Origin: Siphonodentalium dalli
Taxonomy: Eukaryota > Mollusca > Scaphopoda > Gadilida > Siphonodentaliidae
Length of the DNA: 64,000 nucleotides
Direction of reading: 5' to 3'
Assembly (NCBI GenBank): GCA_032622095.1
Contig: CP136066.1
Coordinates: 153,287,152 to 153,351,151 of the forward strand
Shown: piece by piece, positions 11,417 through 22,189 of the stretch
Position numbering within the stretch: the first letter of the stretch is position 1
Layout: each line of letters opens with the position of its first letter
Made by a program: the position numbers and the translations under genes
Notes under the pieces: generated by a model
Database searches by the model: none
Told to the model about the DNA's origin: nothing
What the model saw: only the letters and a program-made list of their open reading frames with translations

Positions 11417-12380
11417 CTAATGCTAGTGAATAGCAGAATGTTCGGAACATCACCTTTCTTAATCCAACATACATGGGTGGAGGGTATGTCCCATAGTAAC
11501 TGACATGTAACGATCCACCCACCATTACAGTTCCACCTATCATCTTACAGGTCAGACATTCCCCTTCCTCTAAAGGAATGTGCTTTTTAAGAAAACCTTC
11601 CACTTTCTGCTGAAGAACAGTCTTTTCCTCCATTTCAGGGGCATTGTTTGAATTATGATCCTGAATTGTATTACGAGCACTTGAATGTTCCTTGGGTTGT
11701 TTTTCTCTCAATGCACCATCAGAAATTGTTGAAATATTTTCATTACTAACATTGCCAGAAGATTTCCCAAGGAACCACAACCATCTACCAGACTTTTCAT
11801 CATTCTCAACAGTCCTAGTATTCTGACCAGCTTTCTCGTTTGAATCCAAAGTCTTTATAATATCTGTGCTTTCCTTTTTCTGCTCAGTTGTCCTGTTATT
11901 GACAGATTTCTCTGAATCTTTCCCCCAAGGCCAGAACCAACTACCACTGTTCTGCTTTGACGCTCCTTCATTCTGCAAGGAAAAATCAGTGTTGTTTGAG
12001 GAAAGTTTTTCTTCAACACTAGATACTCCATTATTATCATTTGTTGGCTCCGTATTTCCAATAGCAGACACTTTTGCAGGTTTGCTCTGAAACCAAGACA
12101 ACCAGCTTTGTTCATTTTCGTTGGCCTGTGCAAGAGTAACTTTATCTGACTTATGTTCCACCTTAACTTCTTCCTTTGTAATGTCTTGATTTCCAACAGT
12201 TTCATCTGGTTTTGCCCGATTCCGAGAGAGGCCCTTGTGATAGTCTCGCATTGCGCGGGCCATTTCCCTTTGCCTTTTCATTTTTTCCATCTGTTTTTCA
12301 TTGTATATGATCTTTCCTAGGGCGTCATTTAGGTCTTCACATTTTTTAATGATACGGTCCACTAAATCTTCAGGTTCCAT
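11417..12380 (-). CDS. DMAC1/TMEM261-like (DUF4536) protein, long first coding exon
   Basis: The exon encodes residues 1-321 of a predicted 378-residue protein. Residues ~1-55 are charged and helical (KCEDLNDALGKI, KQMEKMKRQREMARAMRDYH). Residues ~55-250 are Ser/Asn/Glu-rich low complexity with three Trp-rich islands, SWLSWFQSK, SWFWPWGKDS and RWLWFLGKSS. Residues ~270-321 hold the recognisable part: CLTCKMIGGTVMVGG, a first hydrophobic segment, a proline-containing linker and the start of a second one, finished by the 9803-9975 exon. The CxxC plus two-helix plus DP layout matches DMAC1, an inner-mitochondrial-membrane factor that helps assemble the distal membrane arm of complex I; human DMAC1 is only 112 residues. 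ATG at 12380 follows two bases after TTTTTTTTCAG, so an upstream 5'-UTR exon is likely. Family call moderate; role inferred. Confidence 0.6.
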
Positions 12381-12387
12381 TTCTGAA
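12381..12387 (-). other. Splice acceptor just before the DMAC1-like start codon
   Basis: On the minus strand the bases before ATG read as a T-rich tract and CAG followed by AA. The predicted start codon therefore opens a coding exon whose 5' UTR continues in an unseen exon to the right of 12.4 kb. Confidence 0.5.
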
Positions 12388-12609
12388 AAAAAATAATAAG
12401 AATTTCAAAGGTGAGGGTCTGTTGTGAGATGATTTTGCCAATAAACATTACATGTGGAAATTTTTTGGTCGTAAATGACGAAAAGCAAAATTGGCTCATT
12501 TAAGTCGTCTAAATCATTGATGGGCTGATAAGGAAAAAGCCTATCTGACCAATTTTCAAATTACCTGGAAGCACAATTTTGTCCGATATCCAATGTACAT
12601 GTAGAGAAA

Positions 12610-12810
12610 TGCTCTAATTAATCGACTTCTTAACCACAGCAGAATTATGGGTAACTTTTCAGGATTTAGTCGGAAATATGGCTTGTTGCCATTCATCGTA
12701 AAGCTCTCACTGAGAGCTTTCCGATGAATGGCAACAAGCCATATTTCCGACCAAATCCTGAAAAGTTACCCATAATTCTGCTGTGGTTAAGAAGTCGATT
12801 AATTAGAGCA
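12610..12810. repeat. 201-bp near-perfect palindrome (CAGTAATGC foldback MITE family)
   Basis: Arms 12610-12709 and 12711-12810 pair around a single central C with about two mismatches per 100 bp. They contain CGACTTCTTAACCACAGCAG, TTATGGGTAACTTTTCAGGA and GGAAATATGGCTTGTTGCC. Relatives lie at 14453-14582, 43260-43470 and 44600-44730. This copy sits about 230 bp upstream of the DMAC1-like start codon. Confidence 0.9.
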
Positions 12811-13201
12811 TTACTGTATGTTGGGAGTTTGATTCCATACCATCATCAGACTCCATATGGTGATAGATTTTTGGTATATGTTCAAAGTCAAATACATCAA
12901 AGAAACACATACACTGTCATTAAACAGTTACTAATGACATCAACAAGAAACCATGGCTGCCAGCACAGATTGATGACTCCTGAGTAATGTTATTATCATG
13001 AGTGAAGCATGTGTATGCAGCATAACAAATCTCTAAGTTTTGATTGAGTAACTACTTATAATATGGATTGCAAATGATTATTAAATCAATTCAGCATTGC
13101 TGTACATTTTTTTTTCAGGAAAATTGCTCATGTCTATTTTCTTCCAGCAAAGTTTAAGCTTTCAGTTCTACCTACTCAATTTTTTCATTGTGCTAAAGTA
13201 T

Positions 13202-14294
13202 CAGTGTTCACGCTGCCGTGAGCAAATTTAGCAAATTGTGAAAGAAAAACAAAAGTGGCTCAACAAAATGTGCTAGTGGCTAAAGAAAGTGGCTCAAATA
13301 ATTTGGGTGTGTGGCTCTTAAATTAACTGCCGTCGGACAGATTAAGTTTAACAATTATGTTGACAGTCTGGATGAAAGCACTCGCTAATTGATTCTCGGC
13401 TTATGCCACAGCGGCTGGTTGTAATTGTATCGCGTACAATATGAATGGGATTCCTACTTCTACTTGATAATACACACGTTCACTGTATTGCTTTCACATC
13501 GCCAAACATTAGTGAAACAAAGAAAGGACACATATCCTATATCAGACTTTGCATAAACACTATACTGTATACCCGTGTCGATTGTGGAGTGTGAGAGGGC
13601 CTTCTTGTACCAACATTTAATCAAAGATAAATGGTGAAACAGACTTTTTGTTCCACATTTAAACTTATTAATGAAAATTGCAATTGAAGGCCCTCCAAGG
13701 TTAGACTTTAATTTTGGTAAAGCATTTAATAAATAGGCAGATGTTAAATATCGCAGAATTTTCAATGTTTGATTATTAAAGTGATATGAAACACTCTGGT
13801 ATGGTGATCAAATATAAATAGAGAATAATCTTGTTCAAAGTAGTAATTTTTACAAATATTATATCCAAATTGACAACAAACACCGTCATTCTCATATAAT
13901 AATTAAATGCAGTGACTCTTGGTGGCGAAATCATTTTCGTTAGTTTATCGCTGATAGATGCGTCCTGAATCAAGTAGTAAATATTTACAATTGAGCGTAG
14001 TTCTGACGATGTTTTTTATGGAGTGGTAGGGTAGATTTGCTTAGGATTTCCGGCAATGTTAGTAGAATGCAACATTCCTCCAATTGACATAGCGCCTGAG
14101 TACTAACTGATCAGTTTTGCGCACCAGAACAAGTACATAATATGTCTTTAATATTGTTGTTGTATATAATCAAAGTGGCTCCAAAAAATATGGGTTGAAA
14201 AAAATGTGGCTCAAATAAATGAAAAGTGGCTCAAAAACATTCACAAGTGGCTAAGGTGGTGGCTCAAGAAAATTTTGGGCCAGTGTGAACACTA
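13202..14294. mobile_element. hAT-type non-autonomous element (1,093 bp) with 8-bp target duplication
   Basis: TAAAGTAT is repeated exactly at 13194-13201 and 14295-14302, an 8-bp target-site duplication as made by hAT transposases. The ends are CAGTGTTCAC and GTGAACACTA (9 of 10 match), with subterminal reiterations of AGTGGCTCAA / GTGGCTCAAATAA near both ends. No transposase frame remains. A second repeat family (about 13775-14155) lies inside. Confidence 0.85.
13775..14155 (-). repeat. Nested repeat shared with XPO1 intron (48190-48590)
   Basis: Begins AAAGTGATATGAAACACTC, GGTGATCAAATA, GAGAATAATCTTG and runs to CATAATATGTCTTTA. The same ~390-bp sequence, about 80-85% similar by eye, occurs in the same orientation at 48190-48590, and just its head occurs at 58192-58232. 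It is an independent element located inside the hAT copy. Confidence 0.7.
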
Positions 14295-14452
14295 TAAAGT
14301 ATTTTAACAAATAATATTTGACTTAATTCTATGGGGATCCACATTTGCAAATTGGACTTTTATCTTAATTTATGGATTATCCATTCCTAAAAAAAGGTAA
14401 GTTTACATCAGTTATGACAGTTTAAGTGACCTATAAGAAAATATTAAGGCTA

Positions 14453-14582
14453 CAGTAATGCCCTAAATAATCGATTCCTTAACCACATCAGAATTATGGG
14501 TAATTTTTCAGGATTTAGCCGGAAATATGGATTGTTGCCATTCATTGGAAAGCTCTCAGTGAGATTATTTAGAGCATTACTG
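14453..14582. mobile_element. Deleted copy of CAGTAATGC foldback MITE
   Basis: CAGTAATGC at the left and GCATTACTG at the right are 9-bp inverted ends, each flanked by TA, the duplication expected for Tc1/mariner-type insertion. One arm is nearly complete and most of the other is deleted. Confidence 0.75.
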
Positions 14583-14639
14583 TACCTATCCATAGAATAC
14601 TATAGAATGTCCACTCTATACCTGGACAAATGTTGTAAT

Positions 14640-14655
14640 GGGGGGGGGGGGGGAG
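14640..14655 (+). repeat. G homopolymer tract
   Basis: A run of more than 10 G following TTGTAATG. Such tracts recur through the window (6730, 15620, 20700, 25445, 28500-30300) and are prone to sequencing-length error and to G-quadruplex formation. Confidence 0.8.
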
Positions 14656-15008
14656 TCAGCATTTTGCTTTGGATCTTTATTCAGTGATCTTGAATGAGAC
14701 TTTTCAGCTTGACAAACATGGTATCTGACCAAGTTCTGATATTTGTCAGAATACCCTGACCATGTTGCGATCCCCAGTCCGCTAGCATGAGAGACCAGTA
14801 CGCTACCTCTTGGCTACCGACTTCCTGTGTTGGATTTTAAAGAACATAATGAGGGTAGAGAGTTTTCTTCAGTTTTGGAGGGATTGCAATTATAATTGTT
14901 CAAGAAGTGTTGTGACACTTTCATGTCGGCTGTTGTAGTAGTATTTGTTCAGTGTGGAGAGGCAATTTGTTTTGTCTTATATTTGGCAGTTTTGATGTTT
15001 CGTCTTAT

Positions 15009-16800
15009 AGTTGGGGAGCCCGCATATGTTCTATTTACACTTTTGCATACAAAAGGTTTGACCCCCTAAAGTTGGTACCAATAATGGAACATTCTGAAAA
15101 ACTGATTTCTTAAGTTGCGCATTCCTGGGGTTTAGGGGCTGCTGAACCCCAAAAAGCACTTCTATTTACACTTCCGCGTACATCGATGAATTTTGGTTTG
15201 ATGATACTCCTAAGTGTACTCATTAAGAAAACACAACTTAAGAAAGGGATTTTCCTGGGGTTTTCAGATAAGAAAGGGGGTCCCATGCTGAACCCCAAAA
15301 CGTGATTTTTCACCTTTTTTTTACACTTTCGCTTACATCCATAATTTTTGGTCTCAAAGTACTTTGATATATACTAATTATAAAAACACAACTTAAGAAG
15401 CAACTTTTCCTGGGGTTTTAAGATAAGAACGGGGTCATCGGGTCACCCCTCAAAACGTAAAAAAATCACTTTTATTTACATGATTGCATTCGTCCAACGT
15501 GTGTATATGTGCGTACACCCCTGGAACGTTGCACCATTATAACCAATACATCCCTAAATCGATACGAACAACTTAAGAAATATATATTCATGTCGTTTTC
15601 TGATAAGAACGAGACTTGTTACCCCCCCCCCCCCCCCCACCCCCCCCCCCCCCCACAACCCGATCCATATATACAAATGTATATATTTTCGTGAGCTAAG
15701 ACATAATGACACTTTTTTGAAACTCACCATCCAAGATGGCCGCCAAAATGGCTGCCGGAAGTTGAAAATATGAATTTTTTTTCACAAATATCTTCTAGAT
15801 CAATTCATGCTGTTTGGAACTGGTTGAGTAATGCAACTTTATTTTGTGTTTTTTATATTAACTGATCATTAGAGCAATTAAATATGCAATTATTGGGGTC
15901 CTAACCCCTTCCGATCCCTCAAAAATTCGATTTTACAGAACGCAGTACAAAATTTTACAAAAAATCACAATTGAGATTCTAGTCATATTTCAATAAGAAA
16001 TGAAAAGAACATTGTAATGTAAGTGAGGCATATCATTACCTATGAATATTCCAAATCTCTGGAACCATAAATCTTACCTTGGCTCAAAATGGCTGCGAAA
16101 ATGGCCGCTAAAATATGGAAAATGGTAAATATTGCCCCAGGGTGTCCTGCAATCGCTTACAAGTTGTGGTTGATGTACACAATTGGCTAATCTGTTTTCT
16201 ATACATTGCATACTAACATGTCTGATGCACCATGGATCATTTTTACTATTGTCACCACTGACATTTACCAGAAATATTGGACATAAATATCGGCAAGAAT
16301 TCACTTTTCGGGGTTCGACCATTTGTTCAAGTAAAATGTAACTATCTTTGGATTGAAAGGTGTTTATTATTTTGGTCTATCTTAAATGTGTCACACTACG
16401 GTGTTTATAGACTAAATTGCTCAAGATGGCTTCCAAAATGGCAACCAAATTTGTAAAAAGTAAAAAGTTAACATATCCCGAACATTATTCTCTGCGTTAT
16501 CCGAAAAAAGGTGGCAAATTGTGACTCACTTGGTTATTGTACGTGTTAGTTACAATGTAATTAACTGACAACTACGTTCTATTATGTTTGTCCCAGTTCC
16601 GTATGGGGCATGACAAATTCATTTTAAAGTTGCAGTATGGAATTTTGCGGAGAACCATATTATTGAAAGGAAATGGGCAGAACTTTGAGACTGAACTGAG
16701 ATGAACCATGATATGTGGGTATTCTGGCCCATTATGATAAAAAATTATCAACTGGATACAGGGTGGAAGCCAAGATGGTAGCCAGGGAGTTATGACCATA
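15009..16800 (+). repeat. Foldback left arm, non-satellite part
   Basis: Unique-type portion of the left arm, mirrored at about 19580-21667. It holds repeated AACTTAAGAAA, CCTGGGGTTT, a C-tract and several ATGGC motifs (CCAAGATGGCCGCC, AAAATGGCTGCC, CAAGATGGCTTCC, CCAAGATGGTAGCC). Open frames here are low-complexity or mirror images of frames in the other arm. Confidence 0.8.
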
Positions 16801-17424
16801 TATGAGGATAATAGGTATACAGGGAGTTATTGTATGGTCATGAATGGTGTGTGGGTATATAGGGAGTGCCCTGTTGGTAACGGTGGGGCGTATATTTATA
16901 TATGTTGTGGATGTGTTATCATTGGTGGTGTATGGGGAGTAGATTTATTATCATGGATGGCGTGTGTGAGTATGGCAAGTATGGAACTTATGAGTGGCCG
17001 TAGGTGCGGATATTGGTATATTTGAACGGGCTCATCATTGGTGATGTGCATATGTAAACCTGGATTTACTCCATGGTCATGGGTATGGCGAATATGTATA
17101 CATGCAGTGGCTGTATGGTCCATGTGAGGTGAATATGTATACATTGAGTGACTGTATGATCGTGAATGTAGTGAATATGTATACATAGAGTGACTATATG
17201 GTCGGGTGTAGGTGTTCATGCATGGTGACTCGTGGCTGTTTGTGTGTCATTTGTGGTATGTACGGGTATAACCAAGTATGGCTGTATGATCAGGTGTACT
17301 AGTACATGTACGTGTATAAAGTGGGTGACTATGTTGTCATTTGTGTGGTGTTTATGTACATATGGAGTGACTGGGGTAATGGTTGGGTTGTACATATGTA
17401 CCTTGAGTGGCTATCGCTTTCCAC
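16800..17424 (+). repeat. Degenerate minisatellite, left arm
   Basis: Reiterated units built on ATGGTCATGAATGGTG, GTGAATATGTATACA and GAGTGACTATATGGTC, roughly 40-60 bp each and heavily diverged. They run in opposite orientation to the 17488-19600 block. Frames through it are repeat artefacts. Confidence 0.75.
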
Positions 17425-17487
17425 AATAACTCAAGGATATGTTAATCAATAGAGAGGTCATGTCATATCGTGGAAAGTGATAGCCAC
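17407..17487. repeat. Central hairpin of the foldback
   Basis: GTGGCTATCGCTTTCCAC (17407-17424) faces GTGGAAAGTGATAGCCAC (17470-17487). 17 of 18 positions pair, separated by 45 bp of apparently unrelated sequence. This is the turning point of the inverted repeat. Confidence 0.85.
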
Positions 17488-19600
17488 CCATTAACACACA
17501 GTCATTACATATATATATATAAACACCACATACATAACAATATAGTTACCCACTGTATACATGTACACCTGACCCATGACCACGGATGACCATACAGCCA
17601 CGCGTCACAATGCAGGCACACCGGGTATACTCCTAAACATGACCCATAACCATATAGTCACTCCATGTATACCCATTCATCTCACCATTTGCCATAAGAT
17701 CATCCCCTGTATACCTATTCTCCAAACGCATGGTCAAATGAACAATCAATATATACATCTACACCACAACAATGACCATAAAGTCATTCCGGTATACATA
17801 TGCACATCACAATGGCCATATAGCCACTCGCTTCATACACATACCCTCACCCATGTTACCTGGTATACTCCTTCACCTGACATATGGCCATATAGTCACC
17901 ACATGTGTACCGTGTGTACTCAAAACATTCATACACGATCATGGTCAATCCTTGTATTCATATTCACCCAACAGTGGCCATGTCAATCCATGTATTCCTA
18001 TTTGTCACACCATAGCCGAATAGCCACTCAAGATATACTAATAATAATAATAATGTATAGCATTTGTAAAGCGCCTTTCCCATGAGGCCCAAAGCGCTCA
18101 AAGTTTTTACAATTATTACCCTGATGAGCCTGAACATTCAGTAACCATCTACTGCTCCCCGGGGACAGGGGGAGGTACAGCCGGGAGTATGCGAGGATAC
18201 CATATGGCTAGCATACTGACAAGATCTTTCACTGCTCATTATCAGGTACCCTTGTAATGCATGGGTGGTGCAAAGCAGACACAGTACGAGCGACCTTGCT
18301 CAAGGGTCACAACTTGGCGCGAGATTCAAACAGTGTACAATCCAACAATTGCACATCGCTCAAGTCGGCCAAGCCACTGCTGTGTGGAAACTCATAACAG
18401 ACCACCAGCCAGCCGCGAACTCGCCTCGCTGTGTTGACAGCGAAGACAAGTCCAACACGCTAACCACTGGACCACGGAGCTCCAGCCATGTCAGTATAGT
18501 CACTCCATGTATGCATATGCACCTCATCCATGGCCATATAGCCACTCGCTATATACACATATCCCTCGCCCATGACAATAAAGCAACACGTGTGTGTACT
18601 GGTATAACCTACACATGACGATACCGACACGAGTCACCAAACAGGAACACCAGGTACATGTATACTCATACGCCTGTCACCCCCTGTATAGATGTTCATT
18701 ACATTTATGATCATACGGTCACTACTTGTATACCTACATGTACTCATCTCACCATTAACCATACAGTCACTTCATGTATACCTATTCGACACATATAGTC
18801 ATATAACCACTTGATATACGTATGCAGCCCATCATAGACCATAGATTCACTCCAGGTATACATGTAACGCTCACTAATGACCATTCAGCCCATCCAGATA
18901 TACAAAAAACCCGCACATACCACCACTCAAACAATCCATATTTGCATATACACCTCACACATGACAATTCAGCAATTCACTGTATAATCATACATGCCAT
19001 CCATGATAATACAGCTAAGACCTATACACCCACCAATGATAATACATCCACGATATATATAAATATACATCCCACCCGTTACCACAAGGACATTCCCTAT
19101 GTACCCACACGCTCGATAATGTCCACCAGCTTACTCCAGGTATTCATATTAAATAATGACCGTACAGTCATTCCATATATACCTATACACATTACCCGCA
19201 ACCATAAAATCACTACCTATTTATCCACACACCTCATCCATGATCATACAGGCAACACATGTACATCCCACCCATGACCTTACAGTCACTCCATATATAC
19301 ATAATCAACACATAGATGACCATGTAGATATATCCATACACCACACCAATGACCATACAGGCACACCGGATGCACCCGTACTGGATATACACAATCATAC
19401 ACCATACAGTCACTCCGTGTATACCGATTCACCTCACACCTGACCATGACCTCTCCCTGTATACCTAGATGCATCTTACCATGGACAACCCACTTATAAC
19501 CATATAGTCACTCATTGTATACCTACTCACATCAGTCATGACATACAATAACTCAATGTATACCTATTCACCTCACATATGATCACAGAGTAACTCCCTG
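17488..19600 (-). repeat. Degenerate minisatellite, right arm (expanded)
   Basis: Units based on ACCATATAGTCACTCC, TGTATACCTATTCACC and TCACCCATGACC, the complement of the left-arm minisatellite. It is more than three times longer than its left counterpart and is interrupted by a SINE at 18035-18482. All frames across it are repeat-driven. Confidence 0.75.
18035..18482 (-). mobile_element. tRNA-derived SINE
   Basis: Read on the minus strand, the head has CGTGGTCCAGTGGTTAGCG (box A-like TGGTCCAGTGG at 18464-18474). A degenerate box B-like GAGTTCGCGGC follows, then a body and a 3' tail GGAAAGGCGCTTTACAAATG followed by (ATT)n. A Pol III-type head with a short-repeat tail is typical of tRNA-derived SINEs. 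It interrupts the minisatellite, so it inserted after the array existed. Confidence 0.7.
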
Positions 19601-21667
19601 GCTACGATCTTGGCATCCACACTGTATCATGTAGACATTTTTTTATCATAATGGACCAGAATAGCCAACGATTATGGTCCATCTCAGTTCTGTCTCAAAT
19701 TTCTGCCCATTTCCTTTCAATAAATATGGCCAAAATCACAAAAGAGGTTCTCGGCAAATTACATACTTTAAAATGAATTTGTCATGCCCCATACAGAACT
19801 GGGACAACTGGGAATAGAACATGTAGTTGTCAGTTAATTAACTAACACGTATAATAACCAAGTGAGTCACAATTTGCTATCTTTTCGGATAATGCAGAGA
19901 ATGTTCGGGATATATGTAAAAAATTAGCATTTTACAAATTTGGTTGCCATTTTGGAAGCCATCTTGAGCTTTGAGAAATTTGGTCTATAAACACCTTAGT
20001 GTGACACATTTAAGATAGACCAAAACAATAAACACCTTTCAATCATAAGATAGTTATATTTTACCTGAAAAAATGGTTCAAACCTGAAAACTGAATTTTT
20101 GCCAATATTTATGTCAAGTTTTTTAGAGAAAAGTCCAATATTTTTGACGATGTCAGTGGTGAAAATAGAACAATTAACCATGGTGCATCAGACATGTTAG
20201 CATTCAATGTATAGAATGCAGAATGGCCCATTTTATACATCAACACAACTTGTAAGCGATTGCAGGACACGCTGGTGTAATATTTACCATTTTCCATATT
20301 TTGGCGGCCATATTGGCAGCCATTTTGAGCCAAAGTAAGAATTTTGGTTCCAGTGATTTGGAATATGCATAGGTAATGATATGCCTCACTCACATTACAA
20401 AGTTCTGTTCATTTCTTGTTGAAATATGACTAGAATCTCAATTGTGATTTTTTTTGGTGAAATTTTATACCGCATTCTGTACAATCAAATTGATCTAGAA
20501 GATATTTGTGAAAAAAAATTCATATTTTCAACTTCCGGCAGCCATTTTGGCGGCCATCTTGGATGGTGAGTTTCAAAAAAGTGTCATTATGTCTTAGCTC
20601 ACGAAAATATATACATTTGTATACATTTTACTAGATTTTCCCGCTATAATTTTCATAAAACTGGCTCACTTATAGTTCTAGAAAATGGATCGGGTTGTGG
20701 GGGGGGGGGGGGGGGTGGGGGGGGGGTAACAAGTCTCGTTCTTATCAGAAAACGACATGAATATATATTTCTTAAGTTGACCGTATCGATTTAGGAATAT
20801 ATTAGTTGTAATAGTGCAACGTACAAGGGATGTACGCACATACACATACGTTGGATAAATGCAATCATGTAAATAAAAGTGATTTTTTTTTACGTTTTGA
20901 GGGGTGACCCGATGACCCCCTTCTTATCTTAAAACCCCAGGAAAAGTTGCTTCTTAAGTTGTGTTTTTATAATTAGTATATATCAAAGTACTTTGAGACC
21001 AAAAATTATGGATGTACGCGAAAGTGTAAAAAAAAGTGAAAAATCACGTTTTGGGGTTCAGCATGGGACCCCCTTTCTTATCTGAAAACCCCAGGAAAAT
21101 CCCTTTCTTAAGTTGTGTTTTCTTAATGAGTACACTTAGGAGTATCATCAAACCAAAATTCATCGATGTACGCAGAAGTGTAAATAGAAGTGATTTTTGG
21201 CACTTTTCGGGGTTCAGCAGCCCCTAAACCCCAGGAATGCGCAACTTAAGAAATCGGTTTTTCAGAATGTTCCATTATTGGTACCAACTTTAGGGGCAGT
21301 GTAGTTTCCAGTAATTATTTGGGGACACCTGTTTATATGCCAAAGTCATATCCGAAGGCAGCAGCCCTAAGTTGGGGAGGGTATGGGTGGCATCCCCCTT
21401 GAACTACATGTACATACTGCCATAAAATGACAATTTATTGCTTTATTTGATGGTTTAGTGTTAGTTGTGTTTGTTTTCTAGTAATAATGGTAAAAAAACT
21501 AATTATCTGAGGAATTTTTCTTCTTTCTAACTGTTTTTTTGGGCGCCTGGAGTTTGGGCGCCCATACCTGTTACAGGTACCAAAACTGGCCTGGAAATTA
21601 CCCTGTTTAGGGGGTCAAACCTTTTGTACGCAAAAGTGTAAATAGAACATATGCGGGCTCCCTAACT
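19580..21667 (-). repeat. Foldback right arm, non-satellite part
   Basis: Inverted counterpart of 15009-16800. It carries the complementary G-tract at about 20698-20727 and the complementary ATGGC motifs (GGCGGCCATCTTGG at 20549-20562). It differs mainly by the 309-bp insertion at 21297. Confidence 0.8.
21297..21605. mobile_element. hAT-type MITE (309 bp) in the right arm only
   Basis: TTTAGGGG is duplicated exactly at 21289-21296 and 21606-21613. The ends are CAGTGTAGTTTCCAG and CTGGAAATTACCCTG, inverted with about three mismatches. The mirrored position in the left arm (15063-15070) has a single CCCCTAAA, a clean empty site. It is therefore an 8-bp-duplicating hAT-type insertion younger than the foldback. 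Confidence 0.9.
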
Positions 21668-22189
21668 GGATATCTGTACAATATTGTATAGAAAATTTAT
21701 ATACTCATGTAAAATGAGAGTTACCAACCCAACTGTAAATGGACTTATTGAATTTTTGAAATATTATAAAAGAATTGAAATTCTAAACACATATTCCTTG
21801 AATGATAGAAGTAAAAAATATGGGGAACGATGGAAAGCCCTGGAAGCAATTCTTAGCAATTGAAAAAGAGGCAATATTTAATTCTCAGTGAACCTATTAC
21901 TCAAACATGCTCATAATATGGATTCAGTCACTTCCCCCATGACAGTTCAGAAATAAGTGATTATAAATATCCACATTTCTCTAATACATTGATTATCTAA
22001 AAATTACTCGATGTATACTCTGTTATTCTATATCTACAAATGACATTTAATCATATATACATGTATGTTCTTCATATATACCTGAACATATTTGGAAAAC
22101 GTTATACATTATTGAATAAGACTATTGTCACATGATGAAATTTAAAATGATCTGAATAAAAATAAAAAAAAATAAAAGGCCGCTCGGCC

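Larger units (their letters stand above)
15009..21667. mobile_element. Giant foldback element, 6.7 kb, with minisatellite core
   Basis: The left arm (15009-17424) and right arm (17470-21667) are inverted copies that start AGTTGGGGAGCCCGCATATG on the left, with its near-exact complement at 21648-21667. They meet at a hairpin around 17447. Matching landmarks inside include the C-tract at 15619 against the G-tract at 20698, CCAAGATGGCCGCC at 15731 against its complement at 20551-20562, and a mirrored 68-residue pseudo-frame at 15110 and 21036. The right arm is longer because of minisatellite expansion, a SINE and a 309-bp MITE. No transposase is seen. Structure resembles foldback (FB/TU-type) elements; assignment to a class is inference. 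Confidence 0.85.

Noticed and set aside
11855-12205. 116-codon minus-strand frame overlapping the DMAC1-like exon, and the plus-strand frame opposite it
   Set aside because: Both are shadows of the supported 11417-12380 exon in other frames.
15110-15313. 68-codon frame repeated almost identically at 21036-21227
   Set aside because: The similarity comes from the two arms of the foldback being copies. There is no start context, splice site or domain, and the frame is not kept longer than chance.
16792-19443. Several long frames rich in Tyr, His, Ile and Thr
   Set aside because: They translate a degenerate minisatellite (TGTATACC, CACCTCACC). Frames occur on both strands and the repeats explain the composition.
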